Part shown: piece after piece, positions 1 to 11,693 of the stretch
How the letters are laid out: each line of letters opens with the position of its first letter
Position numbering within the stretch: the stretch's first letter is position 1
Assembly (NCBI GenBank): GCA_950295325.1
Contig: OX485807.1
Location: 4,156,501 to 4,220,500, forward strand
Reading direction: 5' to 3'
DNA length: 64,000 nt
DNA from: Polytrichum commune
Lineage: Eukaryota; Streptophyta; Polytrichopsida; Polytrichales; Polytrichaceae
Notes under the pieces: model-generated
Told to the model about the DNA's origin: nothing
The model's database searches: none
What the model saw: only the letters and a program-made list of their open reading frames with translations
Position numbers and translations under genes: made by a program

Positions 1-1693
1 CCATATCACTGTCCTTAGCAACCATCTTCACCTATTCTGGTACCCTTTTCGCGCTCTCTTAAATCTCCACAATCGCTTAATTCAATTCATGGCCACTTCC
101 ATGAAACCAAGATCACTGCAAGGAAGAAGGCATCTTATCCTCCTGGTCTACAATTACTCCACAGAAACCATGTCAAATGCACCCTATTTGTGTCTTTGAA
201 TAAGCCCAGGGTCTGCAGCAAATGCAGCCTATCTTGTGAGTAAGCCCAGGGTCTGCAGTCAAGTTTCTGTTTCCAGCCTTTTAAATCTCTTTCAGTCAAG
301 TTGTCATCAAAGTTCCTTGAAGTTTCCATGAAGGTCCAGCCTCATGCGATTAATGGTGGTTTGTCTCAATGGTACCATGCACATGAGCAGGAGTTAGCCG
401 CTCCGCATGGTGGAGTGAATGAAACTCATCCCCACTTTGTGCAAGACGACCTCCCTCCGCCGGCGAGGGTGGCAAAGTGGACCCTCAGCCACATCCCGCA
501 AGCCACGGGTTCACCGCCCTCCGCCATGTAATTTTCGTACTGCGTTGCTCCACAAACTACACTGTTGGAGGAATTTCACTTGCAAAAATTACTAGGAGAA
601 GATAAGTGAAGAAGACGGTGGGGAGGCGGAGGCGGGCGCAGCAAGGTGCGTCCTGTCCGCTTGGACGAGAAGCCAGGGCGCCGCCAGTGTGAACGCGTCC
701 CTGCCGACCAACCGTGGGGGGCCACTTGGACCTCCGCCAGGCGGATGGCGGAGCGCTCCAACGCCATGTGCGCGCGACCAATGTCACTTCAAACATAAGC
801 ATAAGTTGAGTAATATTTGAAGTAATTTCTCAAGTACTGACACTTGGAACCTCCACATAAAGAGGACAACAAAAATATCATCAAGAGGTGTATTCATGTG
901 TTAATTAATGGGTTAGGTTTTGTATTCTGAAAGCACATTGCCAACCTTGAAAATGGACATCCAATAATATGTAGACCCATGCGCACATACAGATGACCAT
1001 GTGCACTTCCTATGTAGCTCTAATCTGAATGGTCCTCCACAATTGGCGAACTTGACTGATGGAGAAAGTTTGATAAGCCTATTACGAATCAAATTGTGCA
1101 GATTTTTTAGCATGATTTGCAAATATAATGACCAGTATAATGAGCCACTTCATGATACATTTCAAGCTATCATCTCATGATTTAGAACCTACATTCATTT
1201 CTGGACATCGAGGTCATAAAATAGTTTAACCAGAAAAAAATATTGTTGAGTGTAAACTCAAACTGTGGACAGTTTTAATAGTTTCACATCATGCATGTGG
1301 ATCGATGTAGATGAGTCCCACTTCATCGGCTATTTGCCTTGAGAAAGATTCAATGTGTTACATAGTACGTCCCACGCTCTGCTCAAGAAGACGACCTCTT
1401 CAGAATTTCAGTAGTTGGTTGTCCCATTCAAGAGGGTATTTAACCCCGGCTAATCCAACAGCAATATTATTGCTGTACTCAAGTACTCCTACATGTTCAA
1501 GTTTCAAGAGCGACATTCTCTCTCGCCCTCGAGTTCAACTAAGCTTGGAAGCCGAGGAGTTCTGAGCAGGGGATTGAATTAATTATCTGAGGTTTGATGG
1601 GCAGCCTGCTAAAGAATAGGACATACACCTCTGGTGTATCTCTTTACATATAGGTACAAAGAATGGGGCCTACAATTTTATCATTCCTAACCT
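1..1693. other. Intergenic region 3' of 4CL
   Basis: No coding region is supported here. An 18-bp string, TAAGCCCAGGGTCTGCAG, occurs twice in direct orientation at 201-218 and 241-258, a 40-bp period. A GC-rich island at about 610-780 has short open frames on both strands but none resembles a protein I know. The 3' untranslated region of the minus-strand 4CL gene must lie directly left of 1694; no clear polyadenylation signal was assigned. Confidence 0.5.
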
Positions 1694-4600
1694 CTAACAT
1701 TTGTTTCTTAAGTCCTTCCGCAAAATTTTGCCTGCTGCAGACTTGGGAATGGAGTCAATGAAGTACACTCCATGCAATTTCTTGTAGAATACAACCTGCA
1801 TAAGCAAGGTGTTAAAAACCCCTACCCTGAAGGTCTGGAACACCTTTATGAAAATGTCAAACAGAAGAATGTCATGTAAACCTCTGAGCAACAAGTGTGC
1901 AAAATAGAATAGAATCAAGAATATTAAAAAAGGATCGAGATCTACCTGCTGGGCAATGTACTCCTTCACCTCATCTTCGCCAATCGTAGAGCCTGGAGCC
2001 CGGACAGCAAATGCCACAGGCACTTCTCCAGCATTGTCACATTTGCGCCTAGAAAAAGGAGCCACAGCACTATAAATCACACTGAAGCAAAGGAATCAAA
2101 AGCACTTGAGCAAAGAGTCCAAGAAATCATCAAATTAAGTACAGTAGAGCGCTGTCTGGTAGACACAAAACGACTGTTTTTTTGGAAGACACGTGCCACG
2201 TGTCGTATCCACGTTAGTCAAGACCGATCCAACGTGGAAATCAGCTCCTGGATCTGAAAATTATTGAACCAGACAACACTCTACGGCACTTGGCTTATAG
2301 TAGTTTAGGTCTGATGCTTACGGAACAACGGCAGCATCGAGAATACTCTCGTGAGACACCAACAGTGCTTCCAATTCAGCGGGCGGAACCTGGAAATTGA
2401 GAGACGTAAGTACACAATCATCAGCATCAAGGCTGTAGAAGTGGATAAGTTGCCAAATCTTATAAAGATATCATACCCATCATGCTAAGGTGGAAATAAG
2501 GTGCATTACCTGGAAACCTTTGAACTTGATAATCTCCTTCACTCGATCTACAATGAACATCTCCTCATCCTCATCAATGAAGGCAATGTCTCCTGTGTGT
2601 AGCCATCCATCTTTGTCGATGGTGTTGGCTGTGGCTTCCGGGTTGTTCAAATAACCTGCACAGAAGAAAACTCACTTCAGAATTAGCTGAGCAAGGAGGG
2701 CAAGCTAATTCATTCCATACAATGTAGCTATCCAGAACATCAAAGTCCTCATCAAACAAGCATCTGGAGAATAAAACAACTTGTTTTATCTGCTCCAATG
2801 CGAGAATCTAATCACACGGTAAACCCCGTCACAACTAGATTTGGTGTAGCAAATACTGAAATTGTGGGGAAGTGTGTGCTCATGGCCACATATTCACCTT
2901 TCATAATTTGGGGTCCTCGGATGCAAATTTCTCCAGGCTGATTGTAGGGCAATGACATGCCAGTCTCTATGTCAATGACTTTGGCCTCCGCATTGCGCAC
3001 CACCGTTCCACAAGATCCTGGCTTCACTGGGAAAGGCGTCTTGGCAAACGCTAACGACATAGCCAGCACTGGCCCGGCTTCTGTCATGCCATAGCCCTGC
3101 CAATGCAACCATCCCCCAAAATATTATTAATCTTCGCTTGGATCGACCCACCGATTGCGCACAGCTTTTAACAGGAGCGACAAAACATCATGACCGGAAC
3201 CAATGTACACAGCACATGAAGCAAATCGCGGATGACATTTCTCTTCCAGACGGACCCCACAGGGCAGCAGCACAATCAACCAACATTCGTACTGGTATGT
3301 GTCATGCTCTTGTGAAGTGGCGTACATAGCCTTTAAAGTTCCCAAATGTGTTGTATTGCACATCAACCACCCAATTTAAGGACTGGATGGGAGGTGTGGT
3401 GTCAGGTACGGTTTGGCATGTTGCTCACCTGGAAGAAACTACGCATAAAATGTGCAATATCCTAAAGGTGATGACTGAGTCACCAATGCTTCCCCAATCT
3501 TTCAGCTTTCTACATTTCGGACTTGTACCAGAAGTATGACAACTGCTGTCCTGGTCGACATTCCGAATTCCCACCTACCCCAGAAATTGTGTTTCTGCGT
3601 AGCTCTGTTTTGATTGCAATCCCAGGGGTTTAGATTTGCATAAACAACAAGATCCAATGAAGGAAGTGGGGAGTAGTGAGTCTGAGTGTAAGCGTACCTG
3701 GCCAAGGACGGCGTTCGGTAGGCGGGCCCGGAAAGCATCTTCCAGTTCTTTGCCAAGTGGAGCAGCGCCGGATAGAACCATCTTCACAGAGGACAGATCG
3801 TAATTCTCCACGATTGGGTTCTTTGAAATGGCGAGCACAATGGGTGGCACAAAAGGTCCCATTGTCACCTGCCCAAAAACCACACCATGAGACGATTCAG
3901 CCACCTGACCAGAGAATCGAGAAAAACTCAAGGAAAAAACGAATCCGAATCTGATAAATTGCGTACCTTGTATTTCTGGATGAGTTCCAGCAGCTTGGGC
4001 AGGTCGAACTTGGGCATGATCACAAGCGCAGCGCCAACTCTAAGTCCGCAGAGAAGGATGGAATTCAACGAGTAGATGTGGAACATAGGCAGCACGCACA
4101 TGATCGTATCCTCGGCATGAATGTTGAGGTTCGGAGTCTCGCCGTCGACTTGCTGGGAGACACTGGACACCAAACTCTTGTGTGTGAGCATCACCCCTTT
4201 CGGCAGACCGGTGGTTCCCGAGGAGTATGGGAGGCAAACCACGTCGTCAGGGTGGATCTCCACTTCCGGGCACTCGGTCTCGTCTGCATCCAGGAGCACA
4301 GAAACGTGGAGGCAGCCCTCGATGTGCTTGTCGACGACGATTATCTGAAAAAACCACAGAAATTTACAAAACTTCCGCAAAATACGATGGCGTATCGATT
4401 GACGCACATCTCCCATGTCCGTCACATTCTTAGGCTTTGTCAGGACGCTCCCTTTATATTCTAGCTTCAGCAATAAATTGATTGGATACATGAGCATCTT
4501 CAAACTGTGGCAAACTCTCATTAGTGTCAACACCTGTGTCATTATTGCCTATCTTCGAACATACTTCGGACATGAAGGCTTCTGTCATCTACCAGCATTT

Positions 4601-5801
4601 AATTGTTACCTATCTTTGAACATTCTTGGGACCGAAGCCTTCTATCATCTACCATGATTCAAATGTTGCCTATCTTCGAGCAATCTTTGGACATGAAGCG
4701 TTCCCTCATCTATCAATTTACAGTTGTTCCCCGATTGCTGCCTATCTTCGGACATGAATCCTTCTGTCTTTCTGTCATCTACCAAGGTTCAAATGAAGAG
4801 GTGAGTCGCAAATAGACTAATTCTTAGGGAGTCCGGATGACCTGAGAGTGTTTCCATTTGTACGGGACACTACATAGAATGTGAAGTCAACAACATGCTG
4901 CTCCAAAGAAAGCACAAACAATTTTACATGAATATTTTGGTCGTTTGTGCGATTGGCATACCTGGACGTCCAATCCGGCGAGTTTGTCGATGTAGCTCGC
5001 TTGGGTGACGACGGTGGTTGCACCCGAAGCAATGATCTGCTTCTCGAGCTCGGCAGCGGTGTAGAACGGATTGGCAGTGGTCACGATGGCGCCTCTCTTG
5101 GCCGCTCCCAAGAAGACCAGCACAAATTCTGCGCAATTCGGCAGCAGCAATGCAATCACACCCCCTTGCGGAATGCCCAATTTCGCAAACCCCGCTGCCA
5201 CTTTCCGAGACGTAACCTCCACCTCGCCGAACGTGTACTCCCGCCCTGTGACGCCATCAATGAGGGAGGCTTTGTCTGCCCACTGGGTGGCCTTCTCGAG
5301 GCAGTAGTCGGCCAGGGGGAGGTGGTTGGGGATGTCGATGTCCGGCAGCTTCGACCTATAGATGAACTCACCAACCACGGAGTCACTCAGATTTTCTTGG
5401 GAGCTGCTGTGAATGCACACATTGAGCACTTCGGGGTCTTTTGATACGGGGTTCTTCTCCAGCAAGGTCTCTGTGATGGTGGCTGTGGTGAGGGAGATTG
5501 AAATGGATTCCTGGCGTGCTTCCGAACCCATATCGGGCGAGGGCTCTGTGCTTCTCATCGAGGGTTCTTTTGTGGTGATACTATCGTCGGGGGAGCTGTT
5601 GCTGAGGAACTCATCCTGTCCTGGAGAGTGATCCTTTGGCAGTACTGCAGTCTCCTCCTTCTCTTCGACTATGGAATCCGTTATCATGCCGGAGGAGATG
5701 TAGATGAAATCCTGGTGGTCACCTTGCGCATGAGGGCTCATAGGCACCATCGGTGCGGGCTCCTCCGCCAACAGAGAGTCTGTGATCACACTGGGAGCCA
5801 T
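1694..5801 (-). CDS. 4CL: 4-coumarate:CoA ligase (4CL), 8 coding exons
   Basis: This gene activates hydroxycinnamic acids to CoA thioesters through an acyl-adenylate, the entry step of phenylpropanoid metabolism. Coding exons, in gene order: 5801-4962, 4344-3967, 3868-3698, 3096-2898, 2655-2510, 2389-2322, 2048-1946, 1795-1694 (stop TAG). All introns are GT-AG and phases agree, giving 668 aa. AMP-binding box I ([11 protein letters not shown]) is at residues 321-331, box II (GEICIRG) at 518-524, and the catalytic lysine is K658 in GKILRKDLR. The substrate-pocket signatures [18 protein letters not shown] and [13 protein letters not shown] match bona fide 4CL rather than 4CL-like acyl-CoA synthetases. 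Family homology starts near residue 145 ([11 protein letters not shown]), so about 120 N-terminal residues are extra. I start at ATG 5801; a longer in-frame opening begins only with GTG at 5858. No PTS1 is seen (the end is RNKC). Confidence 0.93.
2147..2281. mobile_element. 135-bp MITE in 4CL intron 6
   Basis: The ends are inverted copies of each other: GAGCGCTGTCTGG at the left and CCAGACAACACTC at the right, with two mismatches. They are flanked by TA on both sides (2145-2146 and 2282-2283), as expected for a TA target-site duplication. The centre carries a palindrome GACACGTGCCACGTGTC at about 2190-2206 with two CACGTG cores (G-box). It lies wholly inside the intron between exons 6 and 7. 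The superfamily cannot be assigned from 135 bp. Confidence 0.6.
4540..4800. repeat. Degenerate 60-70-bp minisatellite in 4CL intron 1
   Basis: Four tandem, imperfect units begin near 4542, 4606, 4665 and 4738. Each starts with a variant of TTGCCTATCTTCGAACAT and continues with GGACATGAAGGCTTCTGTCATCTACCA-like sequence (split here at GGACATGAAG / CTTCTGTCATCTACC). It sits in the 617-bp first intron of 4CL (4345-4961) and explains the open frames on the plus strand there. Confidence 0.8.
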
Positions 5802-8776
5802 CGTGTCACCCCCCCGAATGATCGCTGGCACAACCCCAGTACTGGCGGCGGATCGCACAACTGGACATGATCATGTCAACACAAATCTGAGAGTGGTTTG
5901 ACTAGCAATCCAAGAAACATTACATGATTCTTAAAACTGAATCAAAGTGCTACTGCAATTCGATCGAAACTCCACTAATGATATTGGTGCTACTTATGAG
6001 TATCGAGCGGATCAGAGGGTTTTGCTGGTAGGAAATGTTCCAAGCAACAATATCTGCATGCTTTTGAGGAATTCAACAGTCAAAGATTCATATTTTGTTC
6101 ATTTTGAAATATACAGAATCTTGTCGATCAAGGGTCGAAGGAAGCATGCTTGCCCCATATATGGAATGTCTACCCCAATTCCAGAAGCTAGTTCTACTTG
6201 CATAAGATTGACAAATGCGAATACGTTACCTTGGAAGAAGAGAATGAAAATTCAACTCTCCGTTGCCAACTCCTCTTTGGTACCACGAAGTAGAAATGAT
6301 GCTGTAGGCACAGTGTGCATGCAGCACAAAGTCCAACCCTCCTCCGAGAGTATAACTAACTATACACCACGATACTAACAAACCCACTAACCTCCAGTTC
6401 AAACCGCCACACGACAATCTTCCTTTACAAAATCGACCCTTCAAAAATGCAGCACCAATTTCACAGCCGACGTCGAGGATCTAAAACCTTCTGTCACCTG
6501 AACATTCATCAACGCCAGCGCCCAATTCCACACCTTATATCCTCGGTCGCCCACTTAACCCAGAAGTGTATCCACCCAGTCCAGTGGCCACAAATGTGAC
6601 AATCTACTCCCTCTCCCAGAAGAATTAGTAAGCCCCAATTACCCTCAACTTCCAGTTTCTGTATTCCAAGGACCTTTCGGACGCTCCGAGCTCACACACC
6701 TTATAGCTGCAATTAATTGCACTCTTCCCGTGTCACCTTGGCTGCAATTGATTGCGATGTGGAGGCTACGTAACCTGGAATCCCATGTGACTCCTGACCC
6801 TGAGATGAGGAGCGATTGAGAGGTAGGGAGAGGAAAGAGCTGATGAAATATGGTGGGAGTGTCCCGGGAAGTTGGAAGTTGGCGATGGCGGATGTGGAGC
6901 TTGCTTTGTCAACACAATGGAGATGCAGTGGCGGCGCAGGCAGGCAGACAAGGAAGGGGAGGCAAAGTTACTGCAGTAAGTTAGAAACCTCCTTGGATTT
7001 TCACTCAAGGTAATAAATTTCATCCTATGATTCTCCACTTGGCATGGTAAAAGCAGCCATGGGAGTCCACAGGCTTGCCCACTTCCTTGGACTTCCACCT
7101 GCTCCCTTTTTGAGCTTTTTCGAGCTTTTGGGAGACCCCAGTGGCTAACTAACTCCGAACAGTCTCAGGTGGTCTCACTAACTCCGAGCAGTCTCAGGTG
7201 GTTGACTTTCTTGAACCCTTTTGCTTCACCTTGTGTGGTTATTTCTTTTCATGCTTTGGGTCAAAAATCGGGTGTGGGAACCGGATTGATTAAATGGACA
7301 ATATATTACAAGGTTGAGATTTTCTACACCTTCTGCCATGATATGCAGAGCCTGATTTCTCAATGGGTTCAATGTTATATTTAAAACTTAATATTTATGA
7401 AAATTCTTAAGTGAAAAGATCTGATTACTTTTCTATCATGCGGGCAGGATGTTTTCTGACTGGAGTCCACTAAGTTTAAGCTTGTCGCAGCATTTTGAAT
7501 GCCATGTCCTATCATTTACAAGATTATTTCAAATATTTACATACCTGGAGTGCCACCTGGCACACGAGATGGACGATGAATGGGATGAGTGGAGTCCTGC
7601 AAGGTGGTCATCAAAAGAGTCCGCAAAGAGCAGACAAGGGCTGAAAGTGGCGTCAAACGAGGTGGTTTTCAACATCCTAAAGTGGCAGTTTGAACCTGAC
7701 TGATGCATGGACTAGGCTCCTAGATACAGTAGGTTTCAGGCATATGATGTGAAAGCTACAACCCGATTACACTAATTACCAGCGGTTTCCAGTATATGTC
7801 AGTGGAGCTTCCATACTGTACCAAATTTGTGCAATTACTAACACAAGTTGATGAAGAATAGCGTCACTTCCAATGCAATCAAAGTGTATTTGAAGACAGT
7901 TAAAATGGTCGACATTAAGTAAACATTTTCTGTCAAGATGACCTCTATATGCGACTTGGTATGAAATGAAATCCCTGGAATCAGCACAGAATTTGCAGAA
8001 AAAAGGCTTGGATAAGTGAATTAGGGTTTACTTCTACAAAGATGAATCATTAGACATGGCTCTCATTCTAAAACACACTTGTTGATCACAGGCTTGCCGG
8101 AGTTTCAGCCAAGGCACCAAAACCATGATGTGGGGTCTGGTGAGCAGTCAATTTGAGCTCATTCCCAGCTGTTTGAAAGTTGGTCCACATTGCCTTTGAA
8201 TCATTTGCAATAAGAACTGCTAGGTCAGTAACTCATGAACTTAATCAAAGCATTGCCTTTCAAACATTTGTGCTAAGTTAAGAAGTGCTAGTTAGGTTAC
8301 TAACTTAACTATACCATGTGGCTGGCTCTAATACAATGGTCCTTCGTTAGGGTCACCTCCAGATAACTTGTTGGGGACTGTGAAAGTTGATTACTCACCT
8401 TCAAAACATCACTGGAAAGAGGATGCCCTTGAAATATGAAATGTTTCAAAGCTTCAGTGCCAAAAGTGCATGTACCCTTTAGCTTACCACTGTCGAATCC
8501 ATATTTTAGTAACCTTTTATAGTAGTCATGGCCCAGCTTGGGCAACAATGTGCAAAGGGACCGAATTCGGAACAACTCATGAAGGGCCATCCTAATACAG
8601 GTTAGGCTTAAATAGGACTCCCTTTGGCGGGCTCAACCTATATATCTATATATATAGATATAGATATATGGCATTTCTACATTAAAAGTAATGGCTTGGA
8701 TGCCTTGAAAAATTAAATAATTAAGATTCCTAAGCCAGAGTAGGCTAGCTCCCAAACCCCATTAGATAGGGGCTAA
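5802..8776. other. 4CL upstream region; one 29-bp direct repeat
   Basis: This stretch is the putative promoter side of the minus-strand 4CL. No coding exon is supported. A 29-bp direct repeat built on ACTAACTCCGA(A/G)CAG then TCTCAGGTGGT lies at about 7148-7204 (two copies). An AT alternation tract (TATATATCTATATATATAG) is at about 8640-8672. A CCTACC-type AC-element-like motif on the minus strand occurs near 6820, too far from the start to interpret. Confidence 0.4.
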
Positions 8777-9282
8777 AGGCCACTTCACACACGAGCCAAG
8801 AGCCAAGAGCCGTGACCATGAAATTGTGAGAGCCCAAAAGAAAGTGTCCAAAGTCCGTCCCAACACACCTCCAAACTCATGTAGTGCGGTCACGGACTCT
8901 CAAGTGTAGTGTGAAGTCATATGTGACCGGGTCCTCAACCGAATGCTATTTCGATGGATGTCTATTCATGCGGGTCCTCGAACATGGTAAAATAGAATAA
9001 ACCAACGGTTGTGAGCGGTCGGAGTGTCACGGTCTCCCGGTTTTGTGTTAAGCCACCCTCCAAGAGATGGTTTTTGAAAGTAGTCCAAGTGACCATGAAA
9101 CATGATCCATTCGATGCCATGTAGGATTCCATGTAGACTTTACATCCATCTTACAGTCACATACTCCATTGGTCCCTCAAGCATGGTGTGAAGCGAATTT
9201 GGACCGGCTCTGCCTTCTCCACCAATGAGAGTGCTTGAAGTACAATGGTCACGGGCTCTTAGTCTCGTGTGTGAAGTGGCCC
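8777..9282. mobile_element. 506-bp Harbinger-like MITE (TAA duplication)
   Basis: The left end AGGCCACTTCACACACGAG is mirrored at the right end by CTCGTGTGTGAAGTGGCCC. The similarity extends to about 45 bp when the AAGAGCC...GTGACCAT parts are included. TAA flanks both sides (8774-8776 and 9283-9285). A 3-bp TAA duplication with GGGCC-type termini is typical of PIF/Harbinger MITEs. There is no coding capacity inside. Confidence 0.78.
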
Positions 9283-9457
9283 TAACTTGGTAGACCTAGT
9301 GGCCACACTCGACCAAGTTCTTTGCATCACATGGTTAATCAATGTTAAGCCTAATTTTATCCACCTACACCCTTATGCCTAGTACATGATATGATTTCTA
9401 TCTGCACCTCACTAGGCCCTACTTGTGTGGCCCTACCGGCCGACTTCTCTACTCTAA

Positions 9458-9724
9458 GGGCCGGTTCACACTATGGCCAAACTTCAAGAGGAGAAGCGTT
9501 TCGACCAATGAAAATGCATAAATGTTCAAAGTTCGTCCTCTCGGCCTCCACACTAGAGGCCGAAGTCCAAAGGATGTCGCCTCCAAAAAAGCCTAGGTGG
9601 CAACACTTTTAGCCATGGATTATTTTAATATACTTTTTCAACCCAAAGGCTTCTCCTCTCGACATAGTTTGGTCTAGAAAAGTGACGCTTCTCCTCTCGA
9701 CTTAGGCATAGTGTGAACCGGCCC
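9458..9724. mobile_element. 267-bp Harbinger-like MITE (TAA duplication)
   Basis: The terminal inverted repeats begin GGGCCGGTTCACACTATG and end with the inverse CATAGTGTGAACCGGCCC. The repeats are about 40 bp long with a few mismatches. TAA is duplicated at 9455-9457 and 9725-9727. Same class as the MITE 175 bp to the left, but a different family by sequence. The short frame inside is not a gene. Confidence 0.82.
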
Positions 9725-9727
9725 TAA

Positions 9728-11330
9728 TTGTTTTCGATGGCGTTAAGCTGCCACCTAGCTATGGCAAAACACTTTGTCAATAGCCTTGTTGGCCCCACCT
9801 ATCTTTCTCAAATTGATACACTCCAATACCTTATTCAATTCATTGACATTTTAGCTTAGTTCAAAACCGTCATAGTTGTCTCCATCTAGTAGAAAGAAGC
9901 CATCAAAAGCCATCAAAATCACTCTTCACTCTAGCATAACATTTACTTACATGAATCTTGCATAGTAAGTGCAATTAAAGGTATGTATAAATGTGGCTCC
10001 TAAATCACACCAAAAACTCACGTGTTTCACAATTCAAAAAAAATTAACCAATTAATGTCATTTGGCTTATTGACTTGACCTTAAGGAAGCACAAGTCTTT
10101 TGAATAAGTTGCATGTTAAAATTAAGTTTTACATATTCATAAGGTTGTCATAGAATGTGGCTACATTAATCGGGCACAAAGTGGCTCTCACTTGCTCTAG
10201 ACCTTGTGTCACCCTTAAAGTCAACTTAGGATTTTTGACCTTGAACAATGTCATCCATCCACAGTCTCCTTTGAATTCTTTTGGTGACTAATTTGTCTTC
10301 TATGATTTTTGCAACCTTCAGTCATGATTGACTTGGATTTGATAAGTTGATCCAATGACTATATTTCAAAAATTCATGCTACGAGTTGAGCCTCTTCATA
10401 GCATTGTTCAGTTCTTGTCAACCATTCCATCTTATTAATATTCAATGACAATGCTTCACCCGAGTTTATTAGGTTGAAGTTGTTGGTAAGAGAGAATATG
10501 CAAGCTATAGTTCCGAATAGTATTTGACTTATTCTCGGCCCCACCCAACCTATAATTGTAGCTGAATAATGATAATATGAAAATGACGCTAGTTTTGTTT
10601 CTCCCTTTTTTCAACTTAAAGTCTTCCCATTTATATGATCTTTGAGTTCGATGCGGCGGGAAATCCATATATATTCTAGCTATAGTTTTGAGTGGTGCCC
10701 CATCATCGACCTCTTGCATTGCCAATCTAGCTAATTGAATGCTCATGCATGCCTAAATCCAACATAGCAGTAATCATGACACCTATACTTAAATGGCATG
10801 TGATTAGGTGTGGATCTAAGAATGAACACTAAAAGGACATGTGAACAAAAGAAATTGTACTACATACTCAAAATGATAACCATTCTAAATAGTCAACATA
10901 ACTGGGGAAACCTATGTGACCATCTAATGAGCACAAGAATCTTCATTTTGATGATGAATAAGATATTCATATAAACTCCAAAAATTAAATGGCAAATGGC
11001 TATGGACGTGATTTAGATTTGCTAATCATCTCGTGCTAATTACGTGTTCCATATCTAATTAGAAGCAGGTGCATAGAAGAAGAGTGTCGCAAGAACACAC
11101 ATCTACCCAACCATGCATGTCCCGATGTTCTCCTATGTTTGCCCAACCGTTCCCAATGCCCCCTCATGGTTCCCATTGTTCCATTGGCAACAGCACACCA
11201 TTCCCATGTCATCTCCTCATGAGCCTCATGGCAGGCACCCAACAAATTGGGGTTGATGCATTCCATGTGGCTTAGTATATATAGAAAGTAGCTATATATA
11301 CATTTGTGGAGGTTTTTCTTATTGCAACCC
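9728..11330. other. Intergenic, no gene recognised
   Basis: AT-rich DNA. A minus-strand open frame at 10456-10746 and overlapping frames on both strands around 11036-11338 do not resemble a known family and show no consistent splice context. A TATATATAG-type AT motif occurs near 11275. Nothing further is supported. Confidence 0.4.
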
Positions 11331-11693
11331 CATAACATTATTCATAATAATAACATTGTTATGTGGGACTGATAATATTTTGCAAAATATTCTCCACGTT
11401 CAAACAAAATATGGGGAATATTCCACAACATATTGTTAGTCCCACAAAACACTATTATGGATATGAATAATGTTATGTCCTTCTAAGTTGGTTGTTAACT
11501 TAAGTAATAAATTGACATTGCACATTCACCAAATATCTTGGACCTCACATTCAGTATGAATGTGGAGAATATTCTATGGAATATTGTTTGTCCCACAAAA
11601 CAATGTTATGGATCTAAATAATGTTAAGCCCTACTAAGTTGGTTGCTAACTTAAGTAGTAGGCCGATGTTGCATGTTCACAAAATATCTTGGA
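11331..11693. repeat. 150-bp direct repeat overlapping an inverted repeat
   Basis: Two direct copies, about 11411-11542 and 11561-11693, share the blocks GTCCCACAAAACA, TAAGTTGGTTG(T/C)TAACTTAAG and AAATATCTTGGA. The first copy is also half of an inverted repeat: CATAACATTATTCAT at 11331-11345 mirrors ATGAATAATGTTATG at 11463-11477, with further pairing of TGTGGGACT against AGTCCCACA. The fold-back half resembles a MITE partly re-duplicated in tandem. The two levels of repetition are seen directly; the order of events is inference. Confidence 0.65.

Noticed and set aside
5802-5858. Longer 4CL start at 5858
   Set aside because: It would initiate at GTG; the first in-frame ATG is at 5801.
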